Of a stretch of 34,123 nucleotides of DNA, positions 15,222 through 27,461 are shown one piece after another. The notes under the pieces are model-generated. The model was not told the DNA's origin. It ran no database searches and worked only from the letters and a program-made list of their open reading frames with translations. The stretch lies in NCBI GenBank assembly GCA_030531385.1, contig JAUNNP010000017.1:1-34123 (forward strand), read 5' to 3'. This DNA comes from Eubacteriales bacterium. Its GTDB lineage: Bacteria; Bacillota; Clostridia; Lachnospirales; Lachnospiraceae. The translations under genes were made by a program, and so were the position numbers. Position 1 is the stretch's first letter, and every line of letters starts with the position of its first letter.

Positions 15222-16994
15222 TTAGAAGGCCTCCTTTCTTGCAACAGCATCTGCACACTCACTCTTAAGAGTCTCGATTATCTTTGCATACTCTGCATCG
15301 ATCTCAGCCTCAGGAGTGTACTTGAAACGTCCGATAGCCTCACGACAAGGAATAGAAATAAGATCATTTACCTTTGCACCGTCTGCAAGAGCCTTGCCTG
15401 CCGCATCATAATAATCAAGGATAAGCTGCATCATGGTGTGCTGCTTCTTTGGTGAGGTATAGGTATCTACATCATCGAAAGCATTCTGATGGAGGTAGTC
15501 CTCACGGATAGAACGTGCTGCCTCAAGCTTCAGACGATCGGGAGCAGAAAGCGCATCCATACCAACGAGGTTAACGATCTCCTCAAGCTCTGACTCATCC
15601 TGAAGAAGTCCCATCATTCTGCCGCGAAGTACCGACCAGTCGTCAGCAACCTTGCTGTTGAAATACGGCTCAACTGAATCCATATAAAGGCTGTATGAAG
15701 TAAGCCAGTTGATAGCAGGGAAATGTCTCTTATATGCAAGTCCGGCATCAAGTGACCAGAATACCTTTACGATACGAAGCGTAGCCTGGGTAACAGGCTC
15801 TGAAATATCTCCGCCTGCAGGTGATACGGCACCGATAACAGAAAGAGCGCCCTCTCGGCCTTCGCTTCCAAGAGCGATAACACGGCCTGCTCTCTCGTAG
15901 AACTCAGCAAGACGTGATCCGAGGTATGCAGGATAACCTTCCTCACCCGGCATTTCCTCAAGACGTCCTGACATCTCTCGAAGAGCCTCTGCCCATCTTG
16001 ATGTGGAATCTGCCATCAGTGCTACTGAATATCCCATATCACGGAAATACTCAGCAATTGTTATACCTGTATAAATGGATGCCTCTCGTGCGGCAACAGG
16101 CATATCTGATGTATTGGCAATAAGAACGGTTCTCTGCATAAGTGACTTTCCCGTGCGCGGATCCTTCAGCTCAGGGAACTCGTTAAGAACGTCGGTCATC
16201 TCATTTCCACGCTCGCCGCAGCCGATATAAACAACGATCTCTGCATCAGCCCACTTTGCAAGCTGGTGCTGTACAACTGTCTTTCCTGAACCGAATGGTC
16301 CCGGTACAGCTGCAACGCCGCCCTTGGCAATTGGGAAAAGTGTATCGATAACACGCTGTCCCGATATAAGCGGCATATCCGGGCTCAGCTTGGTCTTATA
16401 TGGTCTTCCCGTACGAACAGGCCACTTCTGCATAAGCTGTACCTTAACATCACCATTTGCAGTTTCAACTGTCGCGATGTCATCAGTAACAGTATAGTCG
16501 CCCTCGGTGATCTCCTTGATGACGCCATCGGCTCCCTTTGGAACCATGATCTTGTGAAGAACTACCTCTGTCTCCTGAACTGTACCGATCACATCACCAT
16601 AAACGACCTGATCTCCGGCCTTCGCTGTTGGAACGAAATGCCACTTCTTATCTCTGTCAAGAGATGGTACTGAAACACCTCTCTGAAGAAGATTGGAACC
16701 TGTAGCTTCCTTTATCTTCTCAAGAGGTCTCTGGATACCATCATAAATACTGCTTATGATTCCCGGGCCGAGTTCAACGGACATTGGGATTCCTGTTGAT
16801 TCAACAGGCTCACCGGGTCCAAGTCCTGAGGTCTCCTCATATACCTGGATAGATGCTTCATCACCGTGAATCTCAATGATCTCGCCCGTAAGGTTTTTAT
16901 CTGATACGCGGCAAACGTCACGAATGCTCGCATCACGCATACCCTTTGCAATAACCAGAGGTCCGGCTACTTTTTTAATAACACCTTTACTCAT
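15222..16994 (-). CDS. ntpA: V-type ATP synthase catalytic subunit A
   Basis: A 590-residue catalytic subunit that binds and hydrolyses ATP. The P-loop GPFGSGKT is at 232-239, followed by the GCGERGNEM segment (259-267) carrying the catalytic Glu. The 'non-homologous' insertion of A subunits occupies about residues 110-190. Further landmarks are [20 protein letters not shown] and [20 protein letters not shown]. All expected active-site elements are intact. The gene lies between subunits F and B in the operon, and its stop codon touches the start of B. Confidence 0.98.
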   Translation of the reverse strand: MSKGVIKKVAGPLVIAKGMRDASIRDVCRVSDKNLTGEIIEIHGDEASIQVYEETSGLGPGEPVESTGIPMSVELGPGIISSIYDGIQRPLEKIKEATGSNLLQRGVSVPSLDRDKKWHFVPTAKAGDQVVYGDVIGTVQETEVVLHKIMVPKGADGVIKEITEGDYTVTDDIATVETANGDVKVQLMQKWPVRTGRPYKTKLSPDMPLISGQRVIDTLFPIAKGGVAAVPGPFGSGKTVVQHQLAKWADAEIVVYIGCGERGNEMTDVLNEFPELKDPRTGKSLMQRTVLIANTSDMPVAAREASIYTGITIAEYFRDMGYSVALMADSTSRWAEALREMSGRLEEMPGEEGYPAYLGSRLAEFYERAGRVIALGSEGREGALSVIGAVSPAGGDISEPVTQATLRIVKVFWSLDAGLAYKRHFPAINWLTSYSLYMDSVEPYFNSKVADDWSVLRGRMMGLLQDESELEEIVNLVGMDALSAPDRLKLEAARSIREDYLHQNAFDDVDTYTSPKKQHTMMQLILDYYDAAGKALADGAKVNDLISIPCREAIGRFKYTPEAEIDAEYAKIIETLKSECADAVARKEAF

Positions 16995-17020
16995 GTTTAT
17001 ACTTACCTTTCAATAGTAAA

Positions 17021-17341
17021 CTAGTCGTTTCCGAAAATGATATCTGAACCTACTGCGCGCTCCACAGACTGCTTAACTGCCTTAATTCCCTTTCCGGTAT
17101 TGCCGAAAACCCCGGGGATCTGAATTATTGCAGGAAGTTCTCTTTCGGAGTAATAATTAATTTCTCTTTCAAGTCTGTCCGCAAGCTCCTCTGTAATGTA
17201 AATTACAGCGTAATTTCCATCTACGAGTGTCTTCAGCTTTTCAGCTGCTTCTGCAGTATCAGTAATTGGAAAAGGCTCAAGCCCAACTGCCGCGAAACCG
17301 TATATGCTGTCACGGTCGCCCATAACTGCTATCTTATACAT
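17021..17341 (-). CDS. ntpG: V-type ATP synthase subunit F
   Basis: A 106-residue rotor-stalk subunit (called NtpG in Enterococcus hirae). It has the family start MYKIAVMGDRDSIYGFAAVG and the IIQIPGVFGNTGKG region near the end. The ATG at 17341 overlaps the stop codon of subunit C by 8 bases, and the conserved MYKIAV start supports it. A GTG at 17350 would add only three residues. It binds subunit D at the base of the central stalk. Confidence 0.93.
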   Translation of the reverse strand: MYKIAVMGDRDSIYGFAAVGLEPFPITDTAEAAEKLKTLVDGNYAVIYITEELADRLEREINYYSERELPAIIQIPGVFGNTGKGIKAVKQSVERAVGSDIIFGND

Positions 17342-18314
17342 AAGTATCACGCATCCTTTCCCTTATCTTCGAATCAGGGAAGCCGTTCTGCTTTCCTGAA
17401 AGAATGATCCTTACTGATTTGATCTCATTTTCCCTGGCTATAATATATGCCGCTATAGGACCCGGTCCAAATGCCTCGTAATGCATAGACTGCATCCTGT
17501 CTGTAATAAGATTGTCACACCAGCGTTCAAATGCTGCCGGAGACTTTTTAAGCTCCTGTACCGCCCCCGCAAAATCTGTACTTGCAAGGAAGGCTCCTGC
17601 TGCATCTATACCGCTGATCGTTGCTGTAATAAGTCCTTCCGTGGACATTATTCCGCTGTCTGCTATCGCCATAGTCATGAAGTCCCTGTCTTTTCTTGTT
17701 ATACAGGACCTTATTGCTATATTGATATCAGCTGCCGCAACCTTTAATTCAGCATATTCAGCTATAAAGCTGTCGCCGCTTTCGGCTCCGGCATTTCTGA
17801 TGGCATCCAGACAAGCCTTGTCAACCATGATATCACACAGCTGACCGTCACCCGTTCTTAAGAAGATCTCATGTGCCTTCTCAGCAATTTCAGACATGTA
17901 TACCGGAAGGTTCTTATAGTTTCTTGACTTTACCGCATCCCTGATCATCTCTGCAGGAACTGTGCCGTTCTCAGCGTAAATGCCCGGATAATCGTAGGTC
18001 ATTACTGACTCCTTCAGCGCAGCCTTCAGATTGTTGAAGTCATTCTGCAGTCTGAAAACATTGAAAACATTGATATCCGGTACGATTTCATCTACGTATT
18101 CCCAAAGCTTTTTTGTTTCCTTACTGCATATCTCATCAAGGTCATCTGATTCGTCGCTGCCCCAGCCCCTGTCCTTAAGTAACTTAACAGCATCCTCTGT
18201 GCTTCTGGCAGAGATAAGCTGCTCAAGGGCTGCAGAATCAAGAAGCTTTAATTCAGCATGTCTTAAACGCGCAACAGCATATGCATAGCTTTTATCTACA
18301 TATGTATTTGTCAT
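17334..18314 (-). CDS. ntpC: V-type ATP synthase subunit C
   Basis: A 326-residue, mostly alpha-helical subunit of the AC39/d type that forms the funnel joining the central stalk to the membrane c-ring. It starts TNTYVDKSYAYAVARLRHAE and has the typical helix-rich body with FRLQNDFNNLKAALK near residues 106-120. Its length is normal for the family (about 325-350). The start is 15 bases after subunit E and the end overlaps subunit F. Confidence 0.94.
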   Translation of the reverse strand: MTNTYVDKSYAYAVARLRHAELKLLDSAALEQLISARSTEDAVKLLKDRGWGSDESDDLDEICSKETKKLWEYVDEIVPDINVFNVFRLQNDFNNLKAALKESVMTYDYPGIYAENGTVPAEMIRDAVKSRNYKNLPVYMSEIAEKAHEIFLRTGDGQLCDIMVDKACLDAIRNAGAESGDSFIAEYAELKVAAADINIAIRSCITRKDRDFMTMAIADSGIMSTEGLITATISGIDAAGAFLASTDFAGAVQELKKSPAAFERWCDNLITDRMQSMHYEAFGPGPIAAYIIARENEIKSVRIILSGKQNGFPDSKIRERMRDTYV

Positions 18315-18329
18315 TATGACCTCCTGCTG

Positions 18330-18923
18330 CTACGCAAATAAAATAGTTTTGATCTTATCCAGCAGATCATCGATATTCTGATCTAAAAGTGCATCAAATG
18401 TGCAGTTTTCTTCCACTCCGCCGTAGTCAAGTATGAAGCCATTCTTAATATTGGCTGCTTCCTTTGAAACAGTAAGCTCAGATCCGGCTGCCTTGGCTGC
18501 TTCAGTAAGCTTTGCAATAACTGCATCCGAAAATCTGCCAAGGTCCTTCTCGCCTAACTTAAGCACTGCATTCTGCTTTGGAGCATGCTTTTTAAAGAGC
18601 TTTACAAAGAAATCCGTATATTCGTCATCTGAAAGTGATGCAAGCTTTTGTCTTGCAAGATCTATTGTCTCATTCAATACTTCCTGCTTGCCTGAAAGAA
18701 GGATCTGCTTTGATTTAAGCTCTGCCGAAGCCTTGCATCTGTCTGCTATATTCGATGCCTGAGACTCGGCCTTCTTCTCTATTCTCTCGCATTCTTCTCT
18801 TGTTTTCTTTTCGTTGTCTGCCTTAATGGTCTCAGCCTTCTGCTTAGCTTCACCAAGCATTGCTCCGACCTTATCTGCAGATTCCTTGGATATGCGATCG
18901 ACTATTTTTTCAAGTCCGCTCAT
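18330..18923 (-). CDS. ntpE: V-type ATP synthase subunit E
   Basis: A 197-residue peripheral-stalk subunit. The N-terminal 110 residues form a Lys/Glu/Ala-rich coiled coil (ESADKVGAMLGEAKQKAETI), and the C-terminal globular part (about 115-197) binds the A3B3 head. With the small G/H subunit at 21500 it makes the stator stalk. The gene lies 47 bases after subunit K and 15 before subunit C. The identification rests on architecture, a recognisable GGVEENCTFDALL C-terminal strand and operon position. Confidence 0.92.
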   Translation of the reverse strand: MSGLEKIVDRISKESADKVGAMLGEAKQKAETIKADNEKKTREECERIEKKAESQASNIADRCKASAELKSKQILLSGKQEVLNETIDLARQKLASLSDDEYTDFFVKLFKKHAPKQNAVLKLGEKDLGRFSDAVIAKLTEAAKAAGSELTVSKEAANIKNGFILDYGGVEENCTFDALLDQNIDDLLDKIKTILFA

Positions 18924-18970
18924 TTATATATCCTTTCTGTTTTTCAAATTCAGTTAAGTCCGTTCCGCAA

Positions 18971-21465
<2,495 letters not shown>

Positions 21466-21499
21466 GCTTTCCCTCCTTTCCTTTATTTTAATATTAAAT

Positions 21500-21808
21500 T
21501 TACAACAATGAATCGATCACAGCCTTAACTGCTTCCGGCTGTTTTGCTGCAGCTGCAGCCTTGAGTGCTTCCTTTGCTTCCGCAGCCTTGCCTTCAGCCT
21601 CGCTGATGACCTTCTCGGCTGCCGCCTCTGCGTCAGACACCTTAGAAGAGGCAGCGTCACGTGCCTTTTTTATCTCTGACTCGTAATAAGTTTTAGCTGC
21701 ATCTCTGGCATCATTTATAAGCTTGTCCGCTTCAGCCTTAGCATTGCTGATACCTTCTGCCGCCGCAGTCTCAGCTTTTTTGATTTCTTCTATGATTTCT
21801 TTAGCCAA
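21500..21808 (-). CDS. ntpF: V-type ATP synthase G/H peripheral-stalk subunit
   Basis: A 102-residue protein, almost entirely an alanine, lysine and glutamate-rich coiled coil (AEADKLINDARDAAKTYY), as in the archaeal and bacterial subunit H/G that pairs with subunit E. It is the first gene of the operon, in the position of Enterococcus ntpF. The start codon is TTG, fixed by an AGGAGG site at 21822-21817 eight bases upstream. No in-frame ATG exists near it. The rare start codon may keep its level below that of the other subunits. Confidence 0.85.
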   Translation of the reverse strand: MAKEIIEEIKKAETAAAEGISNAKAEADKLINDARDAAKTYYESEIKKARDAASSKVSDAEAAAEKVISEAEGKAAEAKEALKAAAAAKQPEAVKAVIDSLL

Positions 21809-21971
21809 GTCAACATCCTCCTGTTAAAAAATTTCGATATTGTCTAATTTTAACATTTCCTTGATTATAATTCCACAAAAACAATTGTCTTTGAAATGTT
21901 TTTTTGTGATTTTTCTATAATTTCCAAAAATACATACCTTTATATAAAAAAAATATGAATTTTACGTGAAA
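21809..21971 (-). promoter_or_regulatory. AT-rich upstream region of the V-ATPase operon
   Basis: This very AT-rich leader should hold the operon promoter. A consensus-like TATAAT lies on the minus strand at 21869-21864, but I found no good -35 element 16-18 bases before it, so the exact promoter is uncertain. Several A and T runs of 7-8 bases occur at 21899-21960. Confidence 0.35.
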
Positions 21972-22007
21972 ATGCCCCCACCGCCAAACATCCGGCAGTG
22001 AGGGCAT
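21972..22007 (-). terminator. Terminator after gltX
   Basis: A 14-bp stem with two mismatches (ATGCCCTCACTGCC with GGCGGTGGGGGCAT on the minus strand) and an 8-base loop, followed by TTTT. It begins 36 bases after the gltX stop codon and insulates the V-ATPase operon from gltX. Confidence 0.8.
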
Positions 22008-22043
22008 CAATATATCATTGTGACCGTACACTAATATTGATTT

Positions 22044-23531
22044 TTATGCTTCAAGCTTTAAGATTCCCGCTTTTATCCTCTTTAAGGTCTCCTCTTTTCC
22101 GAGAATGTCACATATCTCTACTACTCCGCCGGGAGTCACAATTCTTCCCGAAGCGGCGATACGTACAGGCCACATCACGGTAGCATTCTTGCACTCCATC
22201 TTTGCAGCCATGTCGGTAAATGCTGTCTTGATCGACTCTTCATCCCAGGAAGCAAGTCCTTCCAGGACCGGAAGCATTGCCTTAAGGACATTAAGAGAAA
22301 TCTCAGGATCAGTCTTTGACTTCTTATTTGTATAGCACTCAGTGCCGTACTCAGGAAGATCATCAAAGAAATCCAGCTTTTCAGGGATATCCGTAAGCTT
22401 TTCGCAGCGGTTCTGCAGCAGTGCCGCGATCTTTGATACAGAAAGAGCCTCATTCTTAACAGCCTGTCTGATATATGGCCGAGCAGCTGCGGCAAACTGC
22501 TCCGGGCTCATATTTCTTATATACTGTGCATTAAAATACTTAAGCTTTTCAATATCGAAGATAGCCGGAGACTTTGAAATTCCCGCAATATCAAAGACCT
22601 CAGCGAGTTCTGAAAGTGTAAAGAACTCTCTTTCGGCGATCTCGCCTCTCGGAGACCATCCAAGAAGTGCCACATAATTAAGTATAGCTTCAGTAAGATA
22701 GCCGTCAGCTCTTAAGTCCTCATATGACGGATCACCGTGTCTCTTGGACATCTTGTGCTGCGCATCACGCATTACAGGTGAGCAGTGGACATATTCCGGT
22801 ATCTCCCACCCAAATCCCTCGTAAAGAAGGTTATACTTAGGAGCCGAAGCAAGATATTCGCTTCCTCTTACAACATGAGTGATACCCATGAGGTGGTCAT
22901 CCACAACATTCGCAAAATTATATGTAGGAAGCCCATCCCTCTTTAAAAGGACCTGATCATCAAGCGAATCATTTGGAACGGTTATGTCACCGAATGAGGC
23001 ATCATGGAAAGTAGTGCTTCCCTCTTTAGGCACCTTCTGCCTGATAACATAGCTCTCTGTCTCAGCACGTTTAAGCGCCTCAGCAGGGTCGAGTGAACGG
23101 CATGGATCATCCTCTCTGTCAAATTCACCGCTGTCCTCCTCAGATACCGCCTTATCACAGAAGCAATAATATGCATGGCCTCTTTCTGCCAGCATCCTGG
23201 CATATTTTTTATACATGCCGCGGCGCTCAGTCTGAATGTATGGTCCTACAGGTCCTCCCACATCCGGTCCCTCGTCATGCCTGAGACCGCACTCCTCGAG
23301 TGTATGATAGATGATTTCCTCTGCGCCCTCTACCTGTCTGCTCTGGTCTGTATCCTCTATTCTGAGAATGAAAACGCCGTCAGCCTCGTGCTTTGCAATA
23401 AGGTATGTATAAAGCGCAGTTCTTAAATTGCCGACATGCATGTATCCCGTTGGTGACGGTGCAAATCTTGTTCTTATCTGTCCATGAGGAATATGACTTT
23501 CCATTTCCTCAAAAAATTTATCATCTGTCAT
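22044..23531 (-). CDS. gltX: Glutamyl-tRNA synthetase
   Basis: A 495-residue class I aminoacyl-tRNA synthetase that charges tRNA-Glu. The HIGH-type motif is APSPTGYMHVGNLRTALYTY (about 24-43, HVGN). The second signature is HKMSKRHGD (KMSKR at 260-264), and RIEDTDQSR carries glutamate-binding residues. The C-terminal anticodon-binding domain is complete and length is normal. The start has a GGAGGATC site. The split chromate-transporter genes lie 61 bases upstream on the same strand, and a terminator follows. Confidence 0.97.
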   Translation of the reverse strand: MTDDKFFEEMESHIPHGQIRTRFAPSPTGYMHVGNLRTALYTYLIAKHEADGVFILRIEDTDQSRQVEGAEEIIYHTLEECGLRHDEGPDVGGPVGPYIQTERRGMYKKYARMLAERGHAYYCFCDKAVSEEDSGEFDREDDPCRSLDPAEALKRAETESYVIRQKVPKEGSTTFHDASFGDITVPNDSLDDQVLLKRDGLPTYNFANVVDDHLMGITHVVRGSEYLASAPKYNLLYEGFGWEIPEYVHCSPVMRDAQHKMSKRHGDPSYEDLRADGYLTEAILNYVALLGWSPRGEIAEREFFTLSELAEVFDIAGISKSPAIFDIEKLKYFNAQYIRNMSPEQFAAAARPYIRQAVKNEALSVSKIAALLQNRCEKLTDIPEKLDFFDDLPEYGTECYTNKKSKTDPEISLNVLKAMLPVLEGLASWDEESIKTAFTDMAAKMECKNATVMWPVRIAASGRIVTPGGVVEICDILGKEETLKRIKAGILKLEA

Positions 23532-23592
23532 GCTGATCCTCCAAAATCAACTAAATTAATTTAAAGTCATAAATAAAGGAGCATATTCCATA

Positions 23593-24153
23593 TCAGAAAC
23601 GGAATACTATTCCAATTATAGCTGCAAATAAGAGCCAGAAAGCAGGATGAAACTTTGAAAGCTTCTTTACCTGGAGAAGTGCAAGCACTATTGCACAAAG
23701 GATAATAGTCTTGATAAACGGTGTATACGTACCGGCCTCCTCAGCAAACAGAGAAACCCTGCAGACTCCAAGCACGCTTACTGTTATTATTGCGGCTACA
23801 GCAGGACGAATTCCGGCAAATGCTCCCTTTACATACTTATTCTCATTAAAGTTATCAAGAAACTTCGCGATAAGGCAAATAATGATAAGACTCGGGACAA
23901 CAAGTCCGGCTGTTGATACTACTCCGCCAAAGAGCCCCAGGGTCTTAAAACCGGCATAAGTTGACATATTAAGTCCAAGCGGTCCCGGCGTAGACTCACT
24001 GACAGCGATCATATTGGTAAGGTCCGTCATGGTATACCAGTCATATCTGTTTGTAAGTTCCATTAGATAAGGAAGTGTAGCCGGACCTCCGCCTACGGCA
24101 AACAGACCTATTTTGAAAAATTCCCAGAATAAAAGAAGTGCCTGCGTGATCAT
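23593..24153 (-). CDS. Chromate transporter family protein, second half (CHR)
   Basis: A 186-residue membrane protein of the short-chain CHR family. It has the FAVGGGPATLPYL glycine-rich motif near residue 20, the STPGPLGLNMSTYAGF motif, and about five to six hydrophobic helices. Short CHR proteins work as pairs, each equal to half of a long ChrA. The ATG overlaps the stop codon of the upstream CHR gene by four bases (ATGA), so the two are made together. The substrate need not be chromate in an anaerobe without selection for it. Confidence 0.9.
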   Translation of the reverse strand: MITQALLLFWEFFKIGLFAVGGGPATLPYLMELTNRYDWYTMTDLTNMIAVSESTPGPLGLNMSTYAGFKTLGLFGGVVSTAGLVVPSLIIICLIAKFLDNFNENKYVKGAFAGIRPAVAAIITVSVLGVCRVSLFAEEAGTYTPFIKTIILCAIVLALLQVKKLSKFHPAFWLLFAAIIGIVFRF

Positions 24154-24743
24154 TTGCGCTCACCTCCTTCATTGGTTTCAGAAACGCTGCCCTTATCTTT
24201 CTTTACAGCCTTTGCCTCAGCAAGCTTAACATTTACAAAGATACCTATAACTGCAGCGCATATAACGATCACAACTGTCGGAAGTCCCGAAAAGAAGGCA
24301 GCCAGAAATGCAAGCACAGCAATAAATATAGAAAATTTATCTTTAATTGTTTTCTTTGAAAGTGTATAAGCTGTATTAAGCATAAGAGCACAAACAACAG
24401 CGCGGACACCCATGATCGCGTGCTGCACCCATACATTATCTATGATTGCCTGAAGGCAGAGCGCCGCAAGTGTTATGATAACAAGCGACGGAGTCACCAT
24501 GCCGAGAGTTGACACGATTCCTCCCAGTATTCCCTTTTTCTTATATCCGACATAAGTCGCCGTATTTATCGCAATAATTCCCGGAGTACACTGCCCGATA
24601 GCATAGATATCTATCATTTCCTCCTCTTCAAGCCAGTGATACTTCTGAACGATCTCATACTTAAGCATGGGAAGCTGCGCAAGACCGCCTCCGAAGGTAA
24701 GTCCTCCTACACGAAAAAATGCCCAAAAAAGCTGCCAGTACAT
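24150..24743 (-). CDS. Chromate transporter family protein, first half (CHR)
   Basis: A 197-residue partner of the CHR protein encoded just downstream. It shows LTFGGGLAQLPMLKYE near residue 15, the CTPGIIAINTATYVGY motif and about five to six transmembrane helices, then a short charged, cytoplasmic C-terminal tail (about 170-197). Together the pair resembles the two homologous halves of ChrA, an anion (chromate/sulfate) transporter. A good sigma-A promoter lies about 50-80 bases upstream. Confidence 0.9.
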   Translation of the reverse strand: MYWQLFWAFFRVGGLTFGGGLAQLPMLKYEIVQKYHWLEEEEMIDIYAIGQCTPGIIAINTATYVGYKKKGILGGIVSTLGMVTPSLVIITLAALCLQAIIDNVWVQHAIMGVRAVVCALMLNTAYTLSKKTIKDKFSIFIAVLAFLAAFFSGLPTVVIVICAAVIGIFVNVKLAEAKAVKKDKGSVSETNEGGERK

Positions 24744-24794
24744 TTATTCAATTCCTTTCAAAGCTTATTTCATTCTACAATAAAATACCATATC

Positions 24795-24823
24795 GTTATA
24801 ATGTATTTATACAAAAATTGCAA
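24795..24823 (-). promoter_or_regulatory. Predicted sigma-A promoter of the CHR gene pair
   Basis: On the minus strand TTGCAA (24823-24818), a 17-base spacer and TATAAC (24800-24795) form a good promoter. The transcript would start near 24788, about 45 bases before the ATG. Confidence 0.6.
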
Positions 24824-24844
24824 CAAAAGCAAGTCTAAAATCGA

Positions 24845-24885
24845 AGCAGAGGCTGCCCGGTCTTATGACCGATGCAGCCTCTGCT
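24845..24885 (-). terminator. Terminator after the cell-wall-binding protein gene
   Basis: A 12-bp stem, AGCAGAGGCTGC with GCAGCCTCTGCT, plus an inner CGGTC/GACCG stem. On the minus strand the hairpin is followed by TTCGATTTTAG. It stands 25 bases after the stop codon at 24911. Confidence 0.85.
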
Positions 24886-24910
24886 GTCTTATTTAAAATT
24901 TATGATAGGC

Positions 24911-26134
24911 TTATCCTATAAGTGCTCCGCTTGAAGCAAAGTTATAATTTCTTCCGCCGATATTTACAGTTCCGGTCACCATGGAGCCCATAGGTCCTCC
25001 GGCATTTGGATTAAGATAATATCTTGCTCCGCTATAATCTACCCAGCCTGTCTTCATGCATCCGAAGGTTCCGTCATGTGCCGGATTAAGATAATACCAG
25101 AGACCGCCATCCTGGACCCAGCCCGTCTTCATAAGACCTGTCTGATCGCAGAAGTACCAGTTGCTTCCATCAAAGAGCCAGCCTGTTACCTTTACGCCAT
25201 TGCTGTAATAGTACCAGGTGTCACCTGAACCGGACCATCCAAATACGTTTACGTTGCTGCCTGAATATGTTGTTCCTGCATAGGTGGTGCCTGTAGCTGA
25301 GGAAGAAGCTGTTCCTGTTGATGAGCCTGTCTTAAGGTCATCCCAGCTCGTATATGTGGTGAAATATTCCTCTGTATCGATCCTGCTTAAGCCACCGTCA
25401 ATATATACCCACTCACTTGGTGCTGCATTTGCATTTGAACCGAGGCTCGCGGCTGCCCTTATGGCAATACCCCTTATATAGCAGGAATGCTTTGATGTGC
25501 TTGAACCTGTATACTGCTTATTATATGTTGAAACACTGATGGTAGAGCCTGTGGTGGTTCCGGACTTTGACCTGCTTTCACCGTCCTGATCGACATAGCT
25601 TATAACATACTCGATTTTTGATGCTCCATTTTTGTCAATGGTAAGTGTTGTCTCTCTGCCTGCTGTCTCAGTATTGGATTTGCTGCCCTTTATGCTGTCA
25701 AACGCTGTAACATAGCTTGGTGCCGCTACCTGAAAATACGGATACGCCTTGAATTTTACAGTAAGGATAGTGTTGTCACTACTGCTTGTCGTCTTCTTTG
25801 TAAGCTCTGTGATTCCGGAACCCGAAACGTTTATTGAACCTGCGTCCGGAAAATAATAATTTCTTTTTGCCGTAAGAGTAAGCGTATAAGAAAGCGCTGT
25901 CTTGCCGGTAGCCGAGCTTATATCGCTGGTACAGCTGATATCTCCCACTTCATATATAGCCGAATCAGCTACCTCTATCAGAGGCTCATTATAGCCTGAC
26001 TTTATAGCTGCATCATCTTCAATAGTATAATTGAAGTTTACAGAAGTAATAGCGGTTGCGGCAAAGGATGCAGTTGAAAGCATTGCTGACATCATCGCTG
26101 TTGCCCCTAAAAGTTTTAATGCTCTGTTGATCAT
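24911..26134 (-). CDS. Secreted cell-wall/choline-binding repeat protein
   Basis: A 407-residue exported protein. A signal peptide occupies about residues 1-25 (cleavage likely after STASFA). The region 26-275 is Ser/Thr-rich and beta-strand-like with no domain I recognise. The C-terminus (about 295-407) holds five degenerate repeats of about 20 residues with the WYYYSNGVKVTGW / WYFCDQTGLMKTGW pattern of cell-wall-binding (choline-binding type) repeats, giving non-covalent attachment to wall polymers. No catalytic domain is visible, so a structural or adhesive role is likely. A good promoter lies about 70 bases upstream and a strong terminator follows, so it is transcribed alone. Confidence 0.87.
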   Translation of the reverse strand: MINRALKLLGATAMMSAMLSTASFAATAITSVNFNYTIEDDAAIKSGYNEPLIEVADSAIYEVGDISCTSDISSATGKTALSYTLTLTAKRNYYFPDAGSINVSGSGITELTKKTTSSSDNTILTVKFKAYPYFQVAAPSYVTAFDSIKGSKSNTETAGRETTLTIDKNGASKIEYVISYVDQDGESRSKSGTTTGSTISVSTYNKQYTGSSTSKHSCYIRGIAIRAAASLGSNANAAPSEWVYIDGGLSRIDTEEYFTTYTSWDDLKTGSSTGTASSSATGTTYAGTTYSGSNVNVFGWSGSGDTWYYYSNGVKVTGWLFDGSNWYFCDQTGLMKTGWVQDGGLWYYLNPAHDGTFGCMKTGWVDYSGARYYLNPNAGGPMGSMVTGTVNIGGRNYNFASSGALIG

Positions 26135-26209
26135 TTCTTTTTTCCTTTCATACGGTAAATATATCGTATTCTCAAAGCCTGTTGATTTCCTGTGTCTTAC
26201 TATGCCTTG

Positions 26210-26238
26210 ATTTTACGGAAAAAAAATATGAATATCAA
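26210..26238 (-). promoter_or_regulatory. Predicted sigma-A promoter of the cell-wall-binding protein gene
   Basis: The minus strand shows TTGATA (26238-26233), a 17-base T-rich spacer and TAAAAT (26215-26210). The leader would be about 70 bases long. Confidence 0.6.
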
Positions 26239-26295
26239 TAAAGAAGTATGGTCGGTTACCTTACGATAAGTTTCGGCAAATAAAAAAAATATTAA

Positions 26296-27237
26296 TCACT
26301 TGGACATAAATTGGACACAATTTTCGGAGGTCAGGAATTCCTCTATCTGCTTCTCCGATTTTATAACTGAAGCACCGCCTGTCCCTGTAACGCTGACTGC
26401 GGCACATGCAGAAGCATAGAATGCTGACTCCTGCAAATTCTTTCCTTTTACCAGACTATGCATAAATCCCGCTGCAAATGTATCTCCCGCGCCGATCCCA
26501 TCGACCACCTTTACCTTAAAAGCAGGTATATAAAATGCTGTTTCTTTTTCAGGCGAAACATAGCATCCCTTGTCAGAGAGCTTTATGATCACATTCTTTA
26601 CCCCATACGAATGAAATACCTCTGCGGCCCTTTCAGGCTCTGAATATCCGGTATAATGCTCAGCTTCCGTTTCATTAGGCGTAATATAATCCAGGATCCC
26701 AAGCACATCCGCATACTCAGAAAGCTTCGGATCGTTTCCCTTTGGGAGCTTTGTATCCGCAAGCAGCATTGCTCCCATGCTCTTTGCCGCAGAGGCAAAA
26801 TCAAAGCAGACTCCGGGGTCAAGAAACGGGGGTCTGAACAGACTGGCCATGGTAACAAAGTCTATCCGCTCACCTTCAACTGCCCCGGGGAGCGCGGGAA
26901 TATAACCCTTAAGCTCATGAACCCTTGACACTCTGCTTTTTCTGTTTCCGGTACTGTCTACATCAAGCAGCGATACCGGAGTCCTTCCGCTGTAATTTTG
27001 GTTAAGTACTGTGATTCCGGAATTTTGAGCTTCATTTTGCAGTATCATACCGGCATGATCACTTCCGATCGCTGAAGAAAGATACACTCTTTCTCCAAGC
27101 GCAGCAAGCACCGATGCCTCGTTAAATGCCTCTCCTCCGGGATTAAGCGAAATATTTTCAGCCACATCCCCGGCTTCACCGCCTGAAATAATACAATCTA
27201 TAAGAGCCTGTCCCGCGCAAACTATCATAATTTTCAT
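26296..27237 (-). CDS. PfkB-family carbohydrate kinase
   Basis: A 313-residue ribokinase-like sugar kinase. The N-terminal substrate region has NPGGEAFNEASVLAALG (about 32-48). The C-terminal signature DGIGAGDTFAAGFMHSL (about 246-262) carries the anion hole and the catalytic base D252. Fructokinase-like activity is the likeliest, but the sugar cannot be fixed from sequence. No transporter or sugar gene is adjacent. The ATG at 27237 has no clear ribosome binding site, and an ATG three codons later is possible. Confidence 0.9.
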   Translation of the reverse strand: MKIMIVCAGQALIDCIISGGEAGDVAENISLNPGGEAFNEASVLAALGERVYLSSAIGSDHAGMILQNEAQNSGITVLNQNYSGRTPVSLLDVDSTGNRKSRVSRVHELKGYIPALPGAVEGERIDFVTMASLFRPPFLDPGVCFDFASAAKSMGAMLLADTKLPKGNDPKLSEYADVLGILDYITPNETEAEHYTGYSEPERAAEVFHSYGVKNVIIKLSDKGCYVSPEKETAFYIPAFKVKVVDGIGAGDTFAAGFMHSLVKGKNLQESAFYASACAAVSVTGTGGASVIKSEKQIEEFLTSENCVQFMSK

Positions 27238-27461
27238 TCGTTCCGGACTTGTTTGAGGCCCGGACCTCCCCTCTCTGACAATTCTACTGAGAGTATAACA
27301 TTTCCATAAGGAATTTTCGCTTTAAATCTGATACAATGACATTTGAAAACCGGCAGACGTAAGCATTTCACGTAAACAAAGACCAAAACACTTTGCAGGC
27401 GGCTCCGGGAAAGAAGAACTGCTGCGGCCGCTTATACCGCTGCCACGAAAGGAAAGAAAAA

